From: an uncultured Bacilli bacterium
GTDB taxonomy: Bacteria > Bacillota_I > Bacilli_A > RFN20 > CAG-826
Direction: 5' to 3'
Length of the DNA: 32,464 bases
Assembly (NCBI GenBank): GCA_934162685.1
Contig: CAKPJO010000003.1
Location: 1 to 32,464, forward strand
Shown in pieces: positions 8,289-15,839 of the stretch (position 1 is the stretch's first letter; the number at the start of each line of letters is the position of its first letter). The notes under the pieces were generated by a model. It was not told the origin of the DNA. It worked only from the letters and a program-made list of their open reading frames with translations, and did no database searches. Both the position numbers and the translations under genes were made by a program.

Positions 8289-11200
8289 TTATTTTAAATA
8301 ATCTAATGATTTTATAGCATAAATGATATCTTTTAGTTTGTATATCCAATTATTCATTTTAAAGACACGAATCTTAATTTGTTTATTAGTATAGGTAACT
8401 TTAATGTATTTTAAATAATTTGTGAGTGCTTTAAATAGCAACACACCAACGCCATCTTTATTAGATAACTCTAATGATAAAACTAAATCAACAAAATCTT
8501 TACCATCAATAACTTTATCAAAGTTTGGATCAGTATCAATAATAAAAGTTATTTCTCTTTTCACAAATAGAAGTGAAACTTCATTCGGCATTTGTCCATA
8601 AATATCTATTATTTTATTTTTTAAATCATCTAATTCTTTTAAAGATTTTATGTTATCTATCTCTTGATATAAATCAATTTTATCAATCTTTTCAATATAA
8701 TCACTTGGCAAATATGCATCAATAAGTAAATTGCCTTTATTTTGCTCTTTTTTATTATTGGATTTAATACCTGTTTGTCTTTCTTCAATAGTTTCTTTTA
8801 AAAGAGATAAATACATATCCATACCAACAGTGTCAATAAATCCCGCTTGCTCTGGTCCTAATATATCGCCTGCGCCACGAATCATTAAATCTCGTTGTGC
8901 AATTTTATAGCCACTTCCAAGTTCTGTAAAATCAGAAATAGCTTTTAATCTTTTTCTAGCTGTATCATTTAAAACTTTATTTGGCTTATAAAGTAAATAA
9001 GCATACGCTATTCTATTTCCTCTTCCTACCCTGCCTTTTATTTGATAGAGTTGTGATAAGCCAAATTTATCAGCATTTTCAATAATTATCATATTAACAT
9101 TAGGAATATCTATACCTGTTTCGATAATAGAAGTACATACCAAAACATCAATATCCCCGTTATAGAATTTAATCATTATATCTTCGATAGCGTCTTTATC
9201 CATTTGGCCATGTGCCACTCCTACACGTGCACCTTTAATTTTGTGTTCAAGTTTCAAAGCTGTAGAATAAATATCCGCGACCTGATTATGAAGATAAAAA
9301 ACTTGTCCTTTTCTTGCTAATTCTTTCGAAATAAGTTCTATTACCACTTCATCTTTTTGAGGCATGACATATGTTTGAATTGGCATTCTATTTGATGGTG
9401 GGGTATTAATTTGTGAAAGTCCTCTTATTCCTAATAATGACATTTGTAATGTTCTTGGAATTGGAGTGGCGGTTAAAGTTAAAACATCAACATTTTTCTT
9501 TAACTCTTTAATTAATTCTTTTTGTTCAACGCCAAATCTTTGTTCTTCATCAATAATTAATAGCCCTAAGTTATTGAATTTAATTTGTTTAGATAATAAG
9601 CGATGTGTACCAATTGCCATATGAATAGAACCATCTTCAACGCCTTTCATATATTGCTTTTGCTTAGATTCATCAATTAATCTAGAAAATACAGCAATTC
9701 TTACATCAAATTGGCTAAAACGATCCAATGCTCGTTCATAATGTTGACGGCAAAGTAAAGTAGTAGGACAAAGCATTGCTACTTGTTTTCCACTTAAAAT
9801 AGCTTTAAAAGCGGCACGAAACGCTATTTCTGTTTTTCCAAATCCAACATCGCCACAAAGCAAGCGATCCATTGGCTCACTTTTTTCCATATCTTCTTTA
9901 ATTTCTTTTAAACATTGTTCTTGGTCTTTCGTTAATGCATGTGGAAATTGTTGCTCAAATTGACATTGAAATTCATCATCTTTCTTAAAAGCAAAGCCTT
10001 TAACTTGTTCTCTTTCTGAATATAACTTAAAAAGACGATCTGCCATTTCGTTAATTCGCTCTTTAATTTTCTTTTTTGTTTTTTCCCATTCGCCAGACCC
10101 AAGTTTATTTAATTTTGGTGCTGCGCCTTCTTTACCCACAAACTTACGTATTAATTTAAATTGTTCCAGTGGAACATATAATACATCTGTTCCAGCATAT
10201 TGAATATGAATAAAATCACGATGGACATTATCAAAATTCATCGTTACTATATCTATAAATCTTCCTACACCATGTTGTTCATGAACTACATAGTCACCTG
10301 GTTCTAAATCTTGTTCAGAAGTAAGCGCCACTGCTTCTTTGTATCTATTAGTAAACTTTGATTGTTTTGATTTAAAAGAGAATAATTCTTTTGAAGTTAA
10401 AACAACTAAATTATCATCAACAAATTCAAATCCTTCATCAATTGGCTCTACCATTAATCCTATAGAAGTGTGAGGTAAAGCAAAATATCTTAATTCTTCA
10501 AAAGGGATATCATTCATTTCTAAAGAACTTTTTATAATTTCATATTGTTGATTATTATCAACTGCCACAATTACTTTAACCTTTTCTTCTAAGTAATTAT
10601 TAATAATATTAATTGCTTGATTAAGTGTTGTAGCAACACCCGCAACAGAGGAAATATTAAAACTTATAAAATTATCTTTTTTAGCAAATTCATGGATTTT
10701 AATAATGTTTTTTGTTTTAGAAAGTATTGATTTTATATTTTGATAGTATGATAAATTCTTCAGTGCAATATTTTTCTTATATTCATCAATAGCAAATGAA
10801 TCAACATCGTTTTCAATTAATCCAAAAGTATTATTTATTTGCTCTTCATTAGCAAGCACAAGGCTAGCATCCATTGCATAATCTAATAAGGTATAATGCT
10901 TATCTTGAATAAAACCATAATATTTTTGTAATGTGGCAATAGACGTTGAATTGCAAATATCATCGATTGCGGAAGATATATTTTGTAAGAAACAACTTCT
11001 ATTTTCTCCTTGAAGTTGTTTTGATTCAATATCGGCTTCATAACGTATTTTATTCTCAATATTACTTTTTTCTATGTCAGTCAATAATAACTCTGAAGCA
11101 GGTAATATATTTATTGATTTTATGCTTTGTATTGAAGTTTGAGTATCAAGAGAAAAGATTCTTATTGATTCTACATAGTCATCAAATAATTCAATTCTTA

Positions 11201-11762
11201 CTGGTGAAGTCGCATTAACTGAGAATATATCTAAAATATCACCACGATTAGCAAATTGCATGCTATGATCAATTTTATGTACATTGGCGTATCCTAGTTT
11301 TAATAACATTTCTTTTATTTGCGTTAAGTTAATTGTATCTCCTACTTTGATACTTATTGTGTTTTCTTTAAATAGTTGTGGTGATGGTAAAAACTTACAA
11401 AAAGCACTTGTATGTGTAATGACTATATAACTATCTTTGGTAAGCATTTCATTTAAAACGTATAGACGTTGTGAAATCATTTCTTTAGATTCAGCGATTA
11501 AATCTGTTCGTAATAATTCATCAACAGGAAAGAATAAACAATCATCATCTGACACTAATGTAGTTAACAAATCATAAACACGTTGTGAATTATATAAATT
11601 TGATGTTACAATCATTATTTTTTGCCTTTTTTCTAAGTATTTAGCCGCAACTAAAAAAGCCGTACCTATAACATCATCAGTTACGTATTCTATCTTTGTA
11701 TCATTTATGAATTCTTTAACTGCTTTATTTTTTTTAATAAAATCAACAATACTATTAGCCAT
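8289..11762 (-). CDS. mfd: Transcription-repair coupling factor Mfd
   Basis: DNA translocase that removes RNA polymerase stalled at lesions and recruits UvrA. The N-terminal UvrB-like domains are followed by the RNA-polymerase-interacting (CarD-like) module VVHEQHGVGRF near residue 490, then the helicase motors with Walker A GDVGFGKTEIA near 635-645 and Walker B DEEQRFG near 737. The TRG motif region and the C-terminal D7 domain complete the protein. 1157 aa is full length. Its ATG comes two bases after the pth stop, so the two are one transcription unit. Confidence 0.98.
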   Translation of the reverse strand: MANSIVDFIKKNKAVKEFINDTKIEYVTDDVIGTAFLVAAKYLEKRQKIMIVTSNLYNSQRVYDLLTTLVSDDDCLFFPVDELLRTDLIAESKEMISQRLYVLNEMLTKDSYIVITHTSAFCKFLPSPQLFKENTISIKVGDTINLTQIKEMLLKLGYANVHKIDHSMQFANRGDILDIFSVNATSPVRIELFDDYVESIRIFSLDTQTSIQSIKSINILPASELLLTDIEKSNIENKIRYEADIESKQLQGENRSCFLQNISSAIDDICNSTSIATLQKYYGFIQDKHYTLLDYAMDASLVLANEEQINNTFGLIENDVDSFAIDEYKKNIALKNLSYYQNIKSILSKTKNIIKIHEFAKKDNFISFNISSVAGVATTLNQAINIINNYLEEKVKVIVAVDNNQQYEIIKSSLEMNDIPFEELRYFALPHTSIGLMVEPIDEGFEFVDDNLVVLTSKELFSFKSKQSKFTNRYKEAVALTSEQDLEPGDYVVHEQHGVGRFIDIVTMNFDNVHRDFIHIQYAGTDVLYVPLEQFKLIRKFVGKEGAAPKLNKLGSGEWEKTKKKIKERINEMADRLFKLYSEREQVKGFAFKKDDEFQCQFEQQFPHALTKDQEQCLKEIKEDMEKSEPMDRLLCGDVGFGKTEIAFRAAFKAILSGKQVAMLCPTTLLCRQHYERALDRFSQFDVRIAVFSRLIDESKQKQYMKGVEDGSIHMAIGTHRLLSKQIKFNNLGLLIIDEEQRFGVEQKELIKELKKNVDVLTLTATPIPRTLQMSLLGIRGLSQINTPPSNRMPIQTYVMPQKDEVVIELISKELARKGQVFYLHNQVADIYSTALKLEHKIKGARVGVAHGQMDKDAIEDIMIKFYNGDIDVLVCTSIIETGIDIPNVNMIIIENADKFGLSQLYQIKGRVGRGNRIAYAYLLYKPNKVLNDTARKRLKAISDFTELGSGYKIAQRDLMIRGAGDILGPEQAGFIDTVGMDMYLSLLKETIEERQTGIKSNNKKEQNKGNLLIDAYLPSDYIEKIDKIDLYQEIDNIKSLKELDDLKNKIIDIYGQMPNEVSLLFVKREITFIIDTDPNFDKVIDGKDFVDLVLSLELSNKDGVGVLLFKALTNYLKYIKVTYTNKQIKIRVFKMNNWIYKLKDIIYAIKSLDYLK

Positions 11763-11764
11763 AA

Positions 11765-12316
11765 TTAATTATATTTTGACATTGCATGTTGAAAGTCGTT
11801 TTTTATCATTTCTTTTAATGCTTCAACTGCTTTATCTTGTGCTTGATTAATTAGAATACCATCATCATCACTTGGTTTTCCTAAAACGTAATCTACACAT
11901 GCAAATGTTGGTTCTCCTATTCCCACTCTAATTCTTTTAATCTTGTCAGTATGTAATAAATCAATGATATTTTGCATACCTTTTTGTCCACCACTAGATC
12001 CACTAGTTCTTAATCTAATTTTACCAGGATTTAATGCAAGATCATCATATATTACAACAATATCATCATTATCAATTTTATAATATTTAGCAAATTGTGC
12101 TACACATTCTCCAGATAAATTCATATATGTTTCTGGTTTTAAAAGAAATAGTTCTTCGTCTAAAAATCTAGTCTTACAGTAAACGCCTTTAAAATTTTCT
12201 TTATCAAAAGATACACCTAAAGAATCCGCAAACTTATCTATAACATCATAACCCATATTATGACGTGTATGTGCATATTCTCTTCCTGGATTTCCAAGTC
12301 CTACTATAAGTTTCAT
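11765..12316 (-). CDS. pth: Peptidyl-tRNA hydrolase
   Basis: Cleaves peptidyl-tRNA released from ribosomes; essential, and known as spoVC in B. subtilis. The N-terminus MKLIVGLGNPGREY and catalytic His19 in RHNMG are typical, as is the DLALNPGKIR stretch. 183 aa is normal. First gene of the pth-mfd unit, with its own promoter. Upstream neighbours ctc and prs, expected in B. subtilis order, are replaced by accessory DNA. Confidence 0.98.
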   Translation of the reverse strand: MKLIVGLGNPGREYAHTRHNMGYDVIDKFADSLGVSFDKENFKGVYCKTRFLDEELFLLKPETYMNLSGECVAQFAKYYKIDNDDIVVIYDDLALNPGKIRLRTSGSSGGQKGMQNIIDLLHTDKIKRIRVGIGEPTFACVDYVLGKPSDDDGILINQAQDKAVEALKEMIKNDFQHAMSKYN

Positions 12317-12340
12317 TTATCATCACTCATTTCATAATTG

Positions 12341-12369
12341 ATTATAGCATTGCTTACCTATTTTTGCAC
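12341..12369 (-). promoter_or_regulatory. Promoter of pth-mfd unit
   Basis: Minus strand: perfect -10 TATAAT (12346-12341) with an upstream TGn extension, a 17-base spacer, and weak -35 GTGCAA (12369-12364). The leader is short (about 20 bases). Confidence 0.6.
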
Positions 12370-12370
12370 T

Positions 12371-12396
12371 TAAAAAGAGTGGTGATTTCCACTCTT
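12371..12396 (-). terminator. Terminator of the DUF1540 gene
   Basis: Minus-strand hairpin AAGAGTGG/CCACTCTT (8 bp, 6-base loop) followed by TTTT, starting eight bases after the DUF1540 stop codon. Confidence 0.8.
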
Positions 12397-12403
12397 GATA
12401 AAT

Positions 12404-12721
12404 TTATTCTTTTGGTGTGTATGTAGAACATTTAGCACAACAATCTTTTTTATCTACCTTAATTGATTTTGAACTACATTCTCCAAAATTCCAGTAATTG
12501 CAATTATCTTCATTACACAAAATATGATGCATATCATTTTTTGTTCCTAATCCAACATCACAAGCAAATTCAAATTCTCTTCTTGCCAAGTTCTCTGTCG
12601 CAGGTGTTTTGCAATCAAACGATTTGCAACACGCTTCATCAGAAATTTGAATTACATCTTTTACACAATGCCGATAATAATTGTTTTTACATTTTTCTTC
12701 TTCACATTTTAATCTTTGCAT
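12404..12721 (-). CDS. Double DUF1540 cysteine-rich protein
   Basis: Protein of 105 aa made of two DUF1540 units. Each has a CxxxxC, then a Cys about eight residues on, a hydrophobic IxxS/D-type strand and a closing Cys pair: residues near 6-36 (KCEEEKC ... CVKDVIQI ... CC) and near 70-100 (LCNEDNC ... CSSKSIKV ... CCAKC). Such spacing suggests metal binding; the family is common in spore formers and its role is unknown. I start at ATG 12721 because AAGGAG sits 7 bases upstream; the longer frame to 12772 has no such site. Monocistronic with its own terminator. Confidence 0.85.
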   Translation of the reverse strand: MQRLKCEEEKCKNNYYRHCVKDVIQISDEACCKSFDCKTPATENLARREFEFACDVGLGTKNDMHHILCNEDNCNYWNFGECSSKSIKVDKKDCCAKCSTYTPKE

Positions 12722-12773
12722 AATATCTCTCCTTTGCTTATAGTTTGAGCAAGGATTGTAATTTATATACAAA

Positions 12774-12788
12774 AGTGGGAGGGAAAAA
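12774..12788 (+). repeat. Left arm of inverted repeat flanking sigma-like gene
   Basis: AGTGGGAGGGAAAAA on the plus strand. Its first ten bases are the exact inverted copy of the sequence at 13227-13218. On the sigma-like gene's transcript (minus strand) it appears as CCCTCCCACT in the 3' untranslated region, complementary to that gene's ribosome binding site. Confidence 0.7.
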
Positions 12789-12795
12789 TTATCAA

Positions 12796-12990
12796 TTATC
12801 GATAATTTATTAATTCCTTTCTTAAATTTTTTAATGCTTTAGTTTTAATTTCTACAATTGTAGAAATTGACACTTGTCTTTCTCTTGCAATTTGTCTTAG
12901 TGATTTACCATTATAAAAATGCTCTATTACCACTTGCTTTTGAAGTCTAGTCAATTTTGTTAACGCTAATTGAACAGCATTTTGCAACTC
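12796..12990 (-). CDS. Sigma-70 region 4-like HTH protein, C-terminal part of split gene
   Basis: Encodes a region-4 helix-turn-helix: LTRLQKQVVIEHFYNGKSLR, then QIARERQVSISTIVEIKTKA and a basic end. This is the DNA-binding half of small sigma-like regulators found in Gram-positive phages and integrative elements. The frame has no good start of its own: the first start-type codon is TTG at 12987 with no ribosome binding site, and the frame upstream is closed by a stop near 13050. Read after a -1 step from the preceding gene at 12990, it continues as KK-ELQNAVQLALTKL and gives one 136-aa protein, a normal size for such regulators. It is either a frameshift product or a broken gene. Confidence 0.7.
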   Translation of the reverse strand, partial: ELQNAVQLALTKLTRLQKQVVIEHFYNGKSLRQIARERQVSISTIVEIKTKALKNLRKELINYR

Positions 12991-13205
12991 TTTTTGTTGT
13001 AATAGCTGTATACTTCGTTTTCTATATCCGGTATGACTTCTTCAATGTTTTCCATTACAACACAATTTTTATAAATTGTATAGCCTCTTTTTCTTTCTTT
13101 ATCTGTTTCGTTGTTTCCAAAACGAACAATTAATAACTCTTCATCACTATTAATAGTAATATTAATATATTTTTTTGCTGTTAAATAATACCTTTTAAAT
13201 TTCAT
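12966..13205 (-). CDS. N-terminal part of split sigma-like regulator
   Basis: Reading frame of 79 aa that begins MKFKRYYLTAKKYINITI, contains VIPDIENEVYSYYNKK and then runs into seven out-of-place residues and a stop. Layout matches the N-terminal half of the roughly 140-aa sigma-like regulators that carry an IPD motif before the HTH half. At 12996-12990 the sequence is C AAA AAG in this frame, just where a -1 step would join it to the HTH frame. Alternatively one A was lost from an A6 run. The ATG follows a GGGAGGG site by 12 bases; that site lies inside predicted stems. No partner gene is evident. Confidence 0.65.
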   Translation of the reverse strand: MKFKRYYLTAKKYINITINSDEELLIVRFGNNETDKERKRGYTIYKNCVVMENIEEVIPDIENEVYSYYNKKSCKMLFN

Positions 13206-13210
13206 AATAC

Positions 13211-13267
13211 TTTTTTACCCTCCCACTATTAATGGGAAACTATCTTACAAAAAGATCGGGTAAAAAA
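13211..13267 (-). promoter_or_regulatory. Three-way-junction leader burying a ribosome binding site
   Basis: On the minus-strand transcript, TTTTTTACCC (13267-13258) pairs perfectly with GGGTAAAAAA (13220-13211). Enclosed are hairpin ATCTT/AAGAT (13256-13242, 5-base loop) and hairpin TCCCA/TGGGA (13237-13221, 7-base loop), with junctions of only 1, 4 and 0 bases. The ribosome binding site GGGAGGG is split between the last hairpin and the closing stem, so all of it is paired. No known riboswitch class is recognised by eye. Confidence 0.55.
13218..13227 (-). repeat. Right arm of inverted repeat flanking sigma-like gene
   Basis: AGTGGGAGGG on the minus strand, containing the ribosome binding site of the sigma-like gene; exact inverted partner of 12774-12783. 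The following bases are TAAAAAA here and AAAAA at the left copy. Confidence 0.7.
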
Positions 13268-13293
13268 TAAAAAAACCTAGATACTAAGTCTAG
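13262..13293 (-). terminator. Hairpin with T-run in the sigma-like gene leader (attenuator candidate)
   Basis: Minus-strand CTAGA/TCTAG (5 bp, 7-base loop; 13293-13277) followed by G and seven T, then A and six T. It lies between the promoter at 13323-13351 and the sigma-like gene, so it would act as an attenuator or release a short RNA. The stem is short, so strength is uncertain. Confidence 0.55.
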
Positions 13294-13322
13294 ATTTCTC
13301 ACCTTATAGCATTTATATTTAT

Positions 13323-13351
13323 ATTATACCACACAATAGATTTATTTCCAA
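13323..13351 (-). promoter_or_regulatory. Strong promoter of the sigma-like gene
   Basis: Minus strand: -35 TTGGAA (13351-13346), 17-base spacer, -10 TATAAT (13328-13323) with a TGG extension directly before it. Predicted start near 13316 gives a leader of about 110 bases before the ATG at 13205. Confidence 0.75.
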
Positions 13352-13370
13352 GAAATTAAACTAAGTTTAA

Positions 13371-13440
13371 TAAAAAAGGTAAGCCTACCCATAGAGTAAA
13401 CTTACCTAGTTTTTTGCTTGTGAAAGTAATTTGCTGATTT
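13371..13440 (-). repeat. Cassette boundary repeat copy a, with bidirectional terminator
   Basis: Begins at the stop of the 143-aa gene (minus TAAATCAGCAAATTACTTTC) and continues to a hairpin AGGTAAG/CTTACCT (13407-13401 with 13383-13377) with T-runs on both sides, so it can terminate on either strand. Related copies lie at 14799-14867 and 19857-19887. Confidence 0.7.
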
Positions 13441-13870
13441 ATATTTCTTTTATTTCAAAATTCATTTTTTTAAGTTTCTTTATATCTTTTTTTGAAAGAT
13501 AACATGTTACAGATAAATTATTTCCATTTATATGTATTTTGGGAATCACCAAACTTGGTTCAATAATTGAAATATGAAATTTAAAATACTTAATACTTAC
13601 ATTATTAGAATATAAAGTTCTATTTTTATATAACATTTTTTCTTCTTCAAAAAGAATACTATTATTTGCTTTCTTGTTTAATATGAATATTATTAGATTA
13701 AGGAAAAGCCACAATAACAAACAAGAAATAATTATTATCAAACTTGTTATATTTATACTTTTATCAATTAATAAAGAACAAACAAAGTAAACCAATGAAG
13801 GTATAAAAGTAATTATCAATAATGAACCAAATATTATTTTTAATAAATTAGAATATAAATATCTGCGCAT
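13439..13870 (-). CDS. Two-helix membrane protein, candidate immunity protein
   Basis: 143 aa with two hydrophobic helices at about 10-35 and 42-65, then a cytoplasmic beta-rich domain (SLVIPKIHINGNNLSVTCYL, then SKKDIKKLKK). I do not recognise a named family. It follows the RHS fragment at once: the GGAGG site overlaps the RHS stop, and the ATG is 9 bases after that site. That position is where RHS toxin immunity genes lie, so immunity to the adjacent tip is the likely role, by inference only. The layout resembles the 161-aa protein at 14858 and the split protein at 19056-19543, though residue identity looks low. Ends inside the boundary repeat. Confidence 0.7.
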   Translation of the reverse strand: MRRYLYSNLLKIIFGSLLIITFIPSLVYFVCSLLIDKSINITSLIIIISCLLLWLFLNLIIFILNKKANNSILFEEEKMLYKNRTLYSNNVSIKYFKFHISIIEPSLVIPKIHINGNNLSVTCYLSKKDIKKLKKMNFEIKEI

Positions 13871-13883
13871 ACTTCCTATCCTC

Positions 13884-14766
13884 CTAAATCATAAAATATG
13901 GTTTTATTAATGCGTTGGTTAATTTGAATCCAGCAGTAAATACATTTTCTACTAATAATCGTAACCAGAAATCTCCTTTTTGCGATAACAATTTAGTAAA
14001 TACTGTATTGTGAACTCCTGCCATACCACCTAAATAACCACCAAGTACAGATAACGCTCCAGAAACAGCATTAAATCCACCTTCAATAAACATATTTTGG
14101 ACTTTAAAATCTTCGCTTCTACTAATTCCAGTTCTAACTGCATATCCAGCCATACCTGTTGCAAAAGCCACTACACTACCAATTCCTAATGCTGAGCCTA
14201 AAGATAATGTTAAGCCAGCAGAAGTAAATAATGTTGCGGTCGTTCCACCTAAAGCGGCTGCTCCTACTCCTGCTCCTAAAATTGTACAAACTCCAACACC
14301 AAATCCAGCGACAAAGCCTCCGAGTGTTCTACCGACATAGTCAGTCCAATCACCATTAAACCAAATACCATCTTCTTTTACATCTTTATAGACTGCTGTA
14401 CCAAGTCCAATACCTGCCCCAATAGCTCCTGCAATTAAACCACCAATTAGTAAAGTTGTTAATGTGATTGCGAAGTGTCCAGAAGGATCGTACTTGTTAA
14501 TAGGATCGTTCATACAATAGCAGTATAAGTTCAATCCATTAATACTTTCAGGGTCTAAATATTCGATTGAATCTGGTGAAATCCAACGACAAAGTTCAGG
14601 CGAATAGTAACGTGAGGATACCCAATAAAGCTGAGTTTCTTTATCATAATAATATCCTCGATATCTTATTGGGTTGATATAACCAAATAAATTCATTGAT
14701 TGTATCAACATATTCATTATATATTGTTCCATCTAAGTCTACAATTAAATTAATTTTATAATTCTC
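13884..14766 (-). pseudogene. RHS C-terminal cassette with Gly-rich membrane tip, frameshifted
   Basis: From ATG 14732 the frame gives 282 aa: INPIRYRGYYYDKETQLYWV, then RYYSPELCRWISPD (RHS core end motifs), then a long Gly/Ala-rich hydrophobic tip (about 85-282) with several helix-like segments, ending TNALIKPYFMI. Before it, another frame open from 14766 (ENYKINLIVDLDGTIYNE...) joins if one T is removed from the T-run at 14685-14687, giving EFI-GYINPIRYRG. So this is a 5'-truncated RHS end carrying a one-base insertion. The tip has no recognisable enzyme motif and looks membrane-active. It is preceded by the terminator of another cassette, so expression may depend on readthrough. Confidence 0.75.
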
Positions 14767-14798
14767 TCAAATAACATTTGTTTAGTGTACAAACATTT

Positions 14799-14867
14799 AA
14801 AAAGGCGAGTCCACTCTATTTAGTAAACTCACCTAGTTTTGCTATGAAAATAATTTTCTATTTATTT
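14799..14867 (-). repeat. Cassette boundary repeat copy b, with terminator
   Basis: Starts at the stop of the 161-aa gene (minus TAAATAGAAAATTATTTTCA), then AGCAAAACTAGG and a hairpin ACTCACCT/AGGCGAGT (14834-14827 with 14810-14803, one mismatch) followed by TTTTT. Closely parallels copy a. Confidence 0.7.
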
Positions 14868-15343
14868 TTATATATACTTATTTCACTCAAACGACTTTTA
14901 ATTTTTCTTATTCCTAAATCATAAAACCTTGTCTCAAGCTGAATCAATTTATCTTTGGACTTAATTTTTATAAAGTATCCATCTTCTATACTTCTTATTT
15001 CTCTTATTTTAATAATTGTTTTACCAAAGAAACTCTTTTTTATTATTTCATCATCTGTAATCACTATACAAATTTTAGAAGAAAAGAAAGCAATTAATAA
15101 CACTACCAAAGAACTTAAAGTAATACCAATACATAATTCAATACTTTCACCAATAATTAAATTAATTATCATAAAGAATGTCATATAAACAAATGATATA
15201 AAATATATAGTAGTGATGCCTTTACTATTAAACCTTGACTTTGGATAAAAAATGTTATTCCATTTCTTATTTCTTTTAATTTCAATAATAAAACATAACA
15301 TAAGCAATGATAAATATATTAAAGAACTTATAAAACTAGTCAT
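14858..15343 (-). CDS. Membrane protein with C-terminal PH-like domain, candidate immunity protein
   Basis: 161 aa; no family recognised. About four hydrophobic segments (near 5-20, 42-62, 68-85 and 86-105) precede a cytoplasmic beta-rich region with ICIVITDDEIIKKSFFGKTI. This recalls small bacterial PH-like membrane proteins, by appearance only. I start at ATG 15343: GAGGAG lies 7 bases upstream, whereas the longer frame to 15388 overlaps the tip remnant and has no site. It directly follows RHS tip remnant B (15364-15510), so it is probably the surviving immunity gene of a lost toxin. Confidence 0.7.
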   Translation of the reverse strand: MTSFISSLIYLSLLMLCFIIEIKRNKKWNNIFYPKSRFNSKGITTIYFISFVYMTFFMIINLIIGESIELCIGITLSSLVVLLIAFFSSKICIVITDDEIIKKSFFGKTIIKIREIRSIEDGYFIKIKSKDKLIQLETRFYDLGIRKIKSRLSEISIYKNK

Positions 15344-15363
15344 TATTTCCCTCCTCAAAAATA

Positions 15364-15510
15364 TTATTGCATTACAGCCGTCCTCCATGATGTTCCTAAT
15401 GTTACAATGCTTGACTTATAAATAGACCAAGTAATAGAACTTAACATATTTGCATATGCACTACTATACATTAAGAATGCAGCACAACAATTACAAAAGT
15501 TTTTCAACAA
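15364..15510 (-). pseudogene. RHS tip remnant B (C-terminal end only)
   Basis: An open 48-codon stretch without start (NFCNCCAAFLMYSSAYANML ... TSWRTAVMQ, then stop) lies between one candidate immunity gene and the next, 21 bases before the ATG of the membrane protein. Its position and hydrophobic character match the last part of a membrane-type RHS tip. No RHS core is left. Assignment is by context. Confidence 0.45.
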
Positions 15511-15543
15511 ATAAAAACAATTTCAATAACACATTTTGCTTTC

Positions 15544-15819
15544 TTATATTTTATTATATATGTCTTGCAATTTTAAAATTTCTTTTCCTAAATTTGTATT
15601 TTTGAGATTTTTCATTGAATCAGTAATTAAATACGTTGATTCTAACATTCTTTGATTTTTACCATATTTAAAAAATTTTTTTCCAATTTTAAAATATTTG
15701 TATAATTCTTCCATTTCTGGTTTAATTACTTTTAATAATTGTTCTTTATTCCAAAGAGAATTTTCATCAAAAATTTCATTGTCAAGAATAATTAATATTT
15801 TTTTCAATTGTTCAATCAT
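15544..15819 (-). CDS. Small helical protein, candidate immunity protein for RHS tip
   Basis: 91 aa, charged and predicted largely helical (MIEQLKKILIILDNEIFD ... KLQDIYNKI), soluble. No family recognised. I start at ATG 15819, which has AAGGA a few bases upstream; the longer frame (15864) overlaps the RHS stop and has no site. It follows the 478-codon RHS C-terminus by 20 bases and is the only gene between that tip and the next remnant, which makes it the partner by position. Confidence 0.65.
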   Translation of the reverse strand: MIEQLKKILIILDNEIFDENSLWNKEQLLKVIKPEMEELYKYFKIGKKFFKYGKNQRMLESTYLITDSMKNLKNTNLGKEILKLQDIYNKI

Positions 15820-15839
15820 AAAATCCTTATATAATAATT

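Noticed and set aside
10946..11218. Plus-strand 90-codon frame inside mfd
   Set aside because: No ribosome binding site, hydrophobic mirror of Asn/Lys/Asp-rich coding; mfd is intact here.
12774..13227. A MITE or insertion sequence bounded by the AGTGGGAGGG inverted repeat
   Set aside because: No target-site duplication next to the arms and no transposase; one arm is simply the ribosome binding site. Kept only as an open option in the findings.
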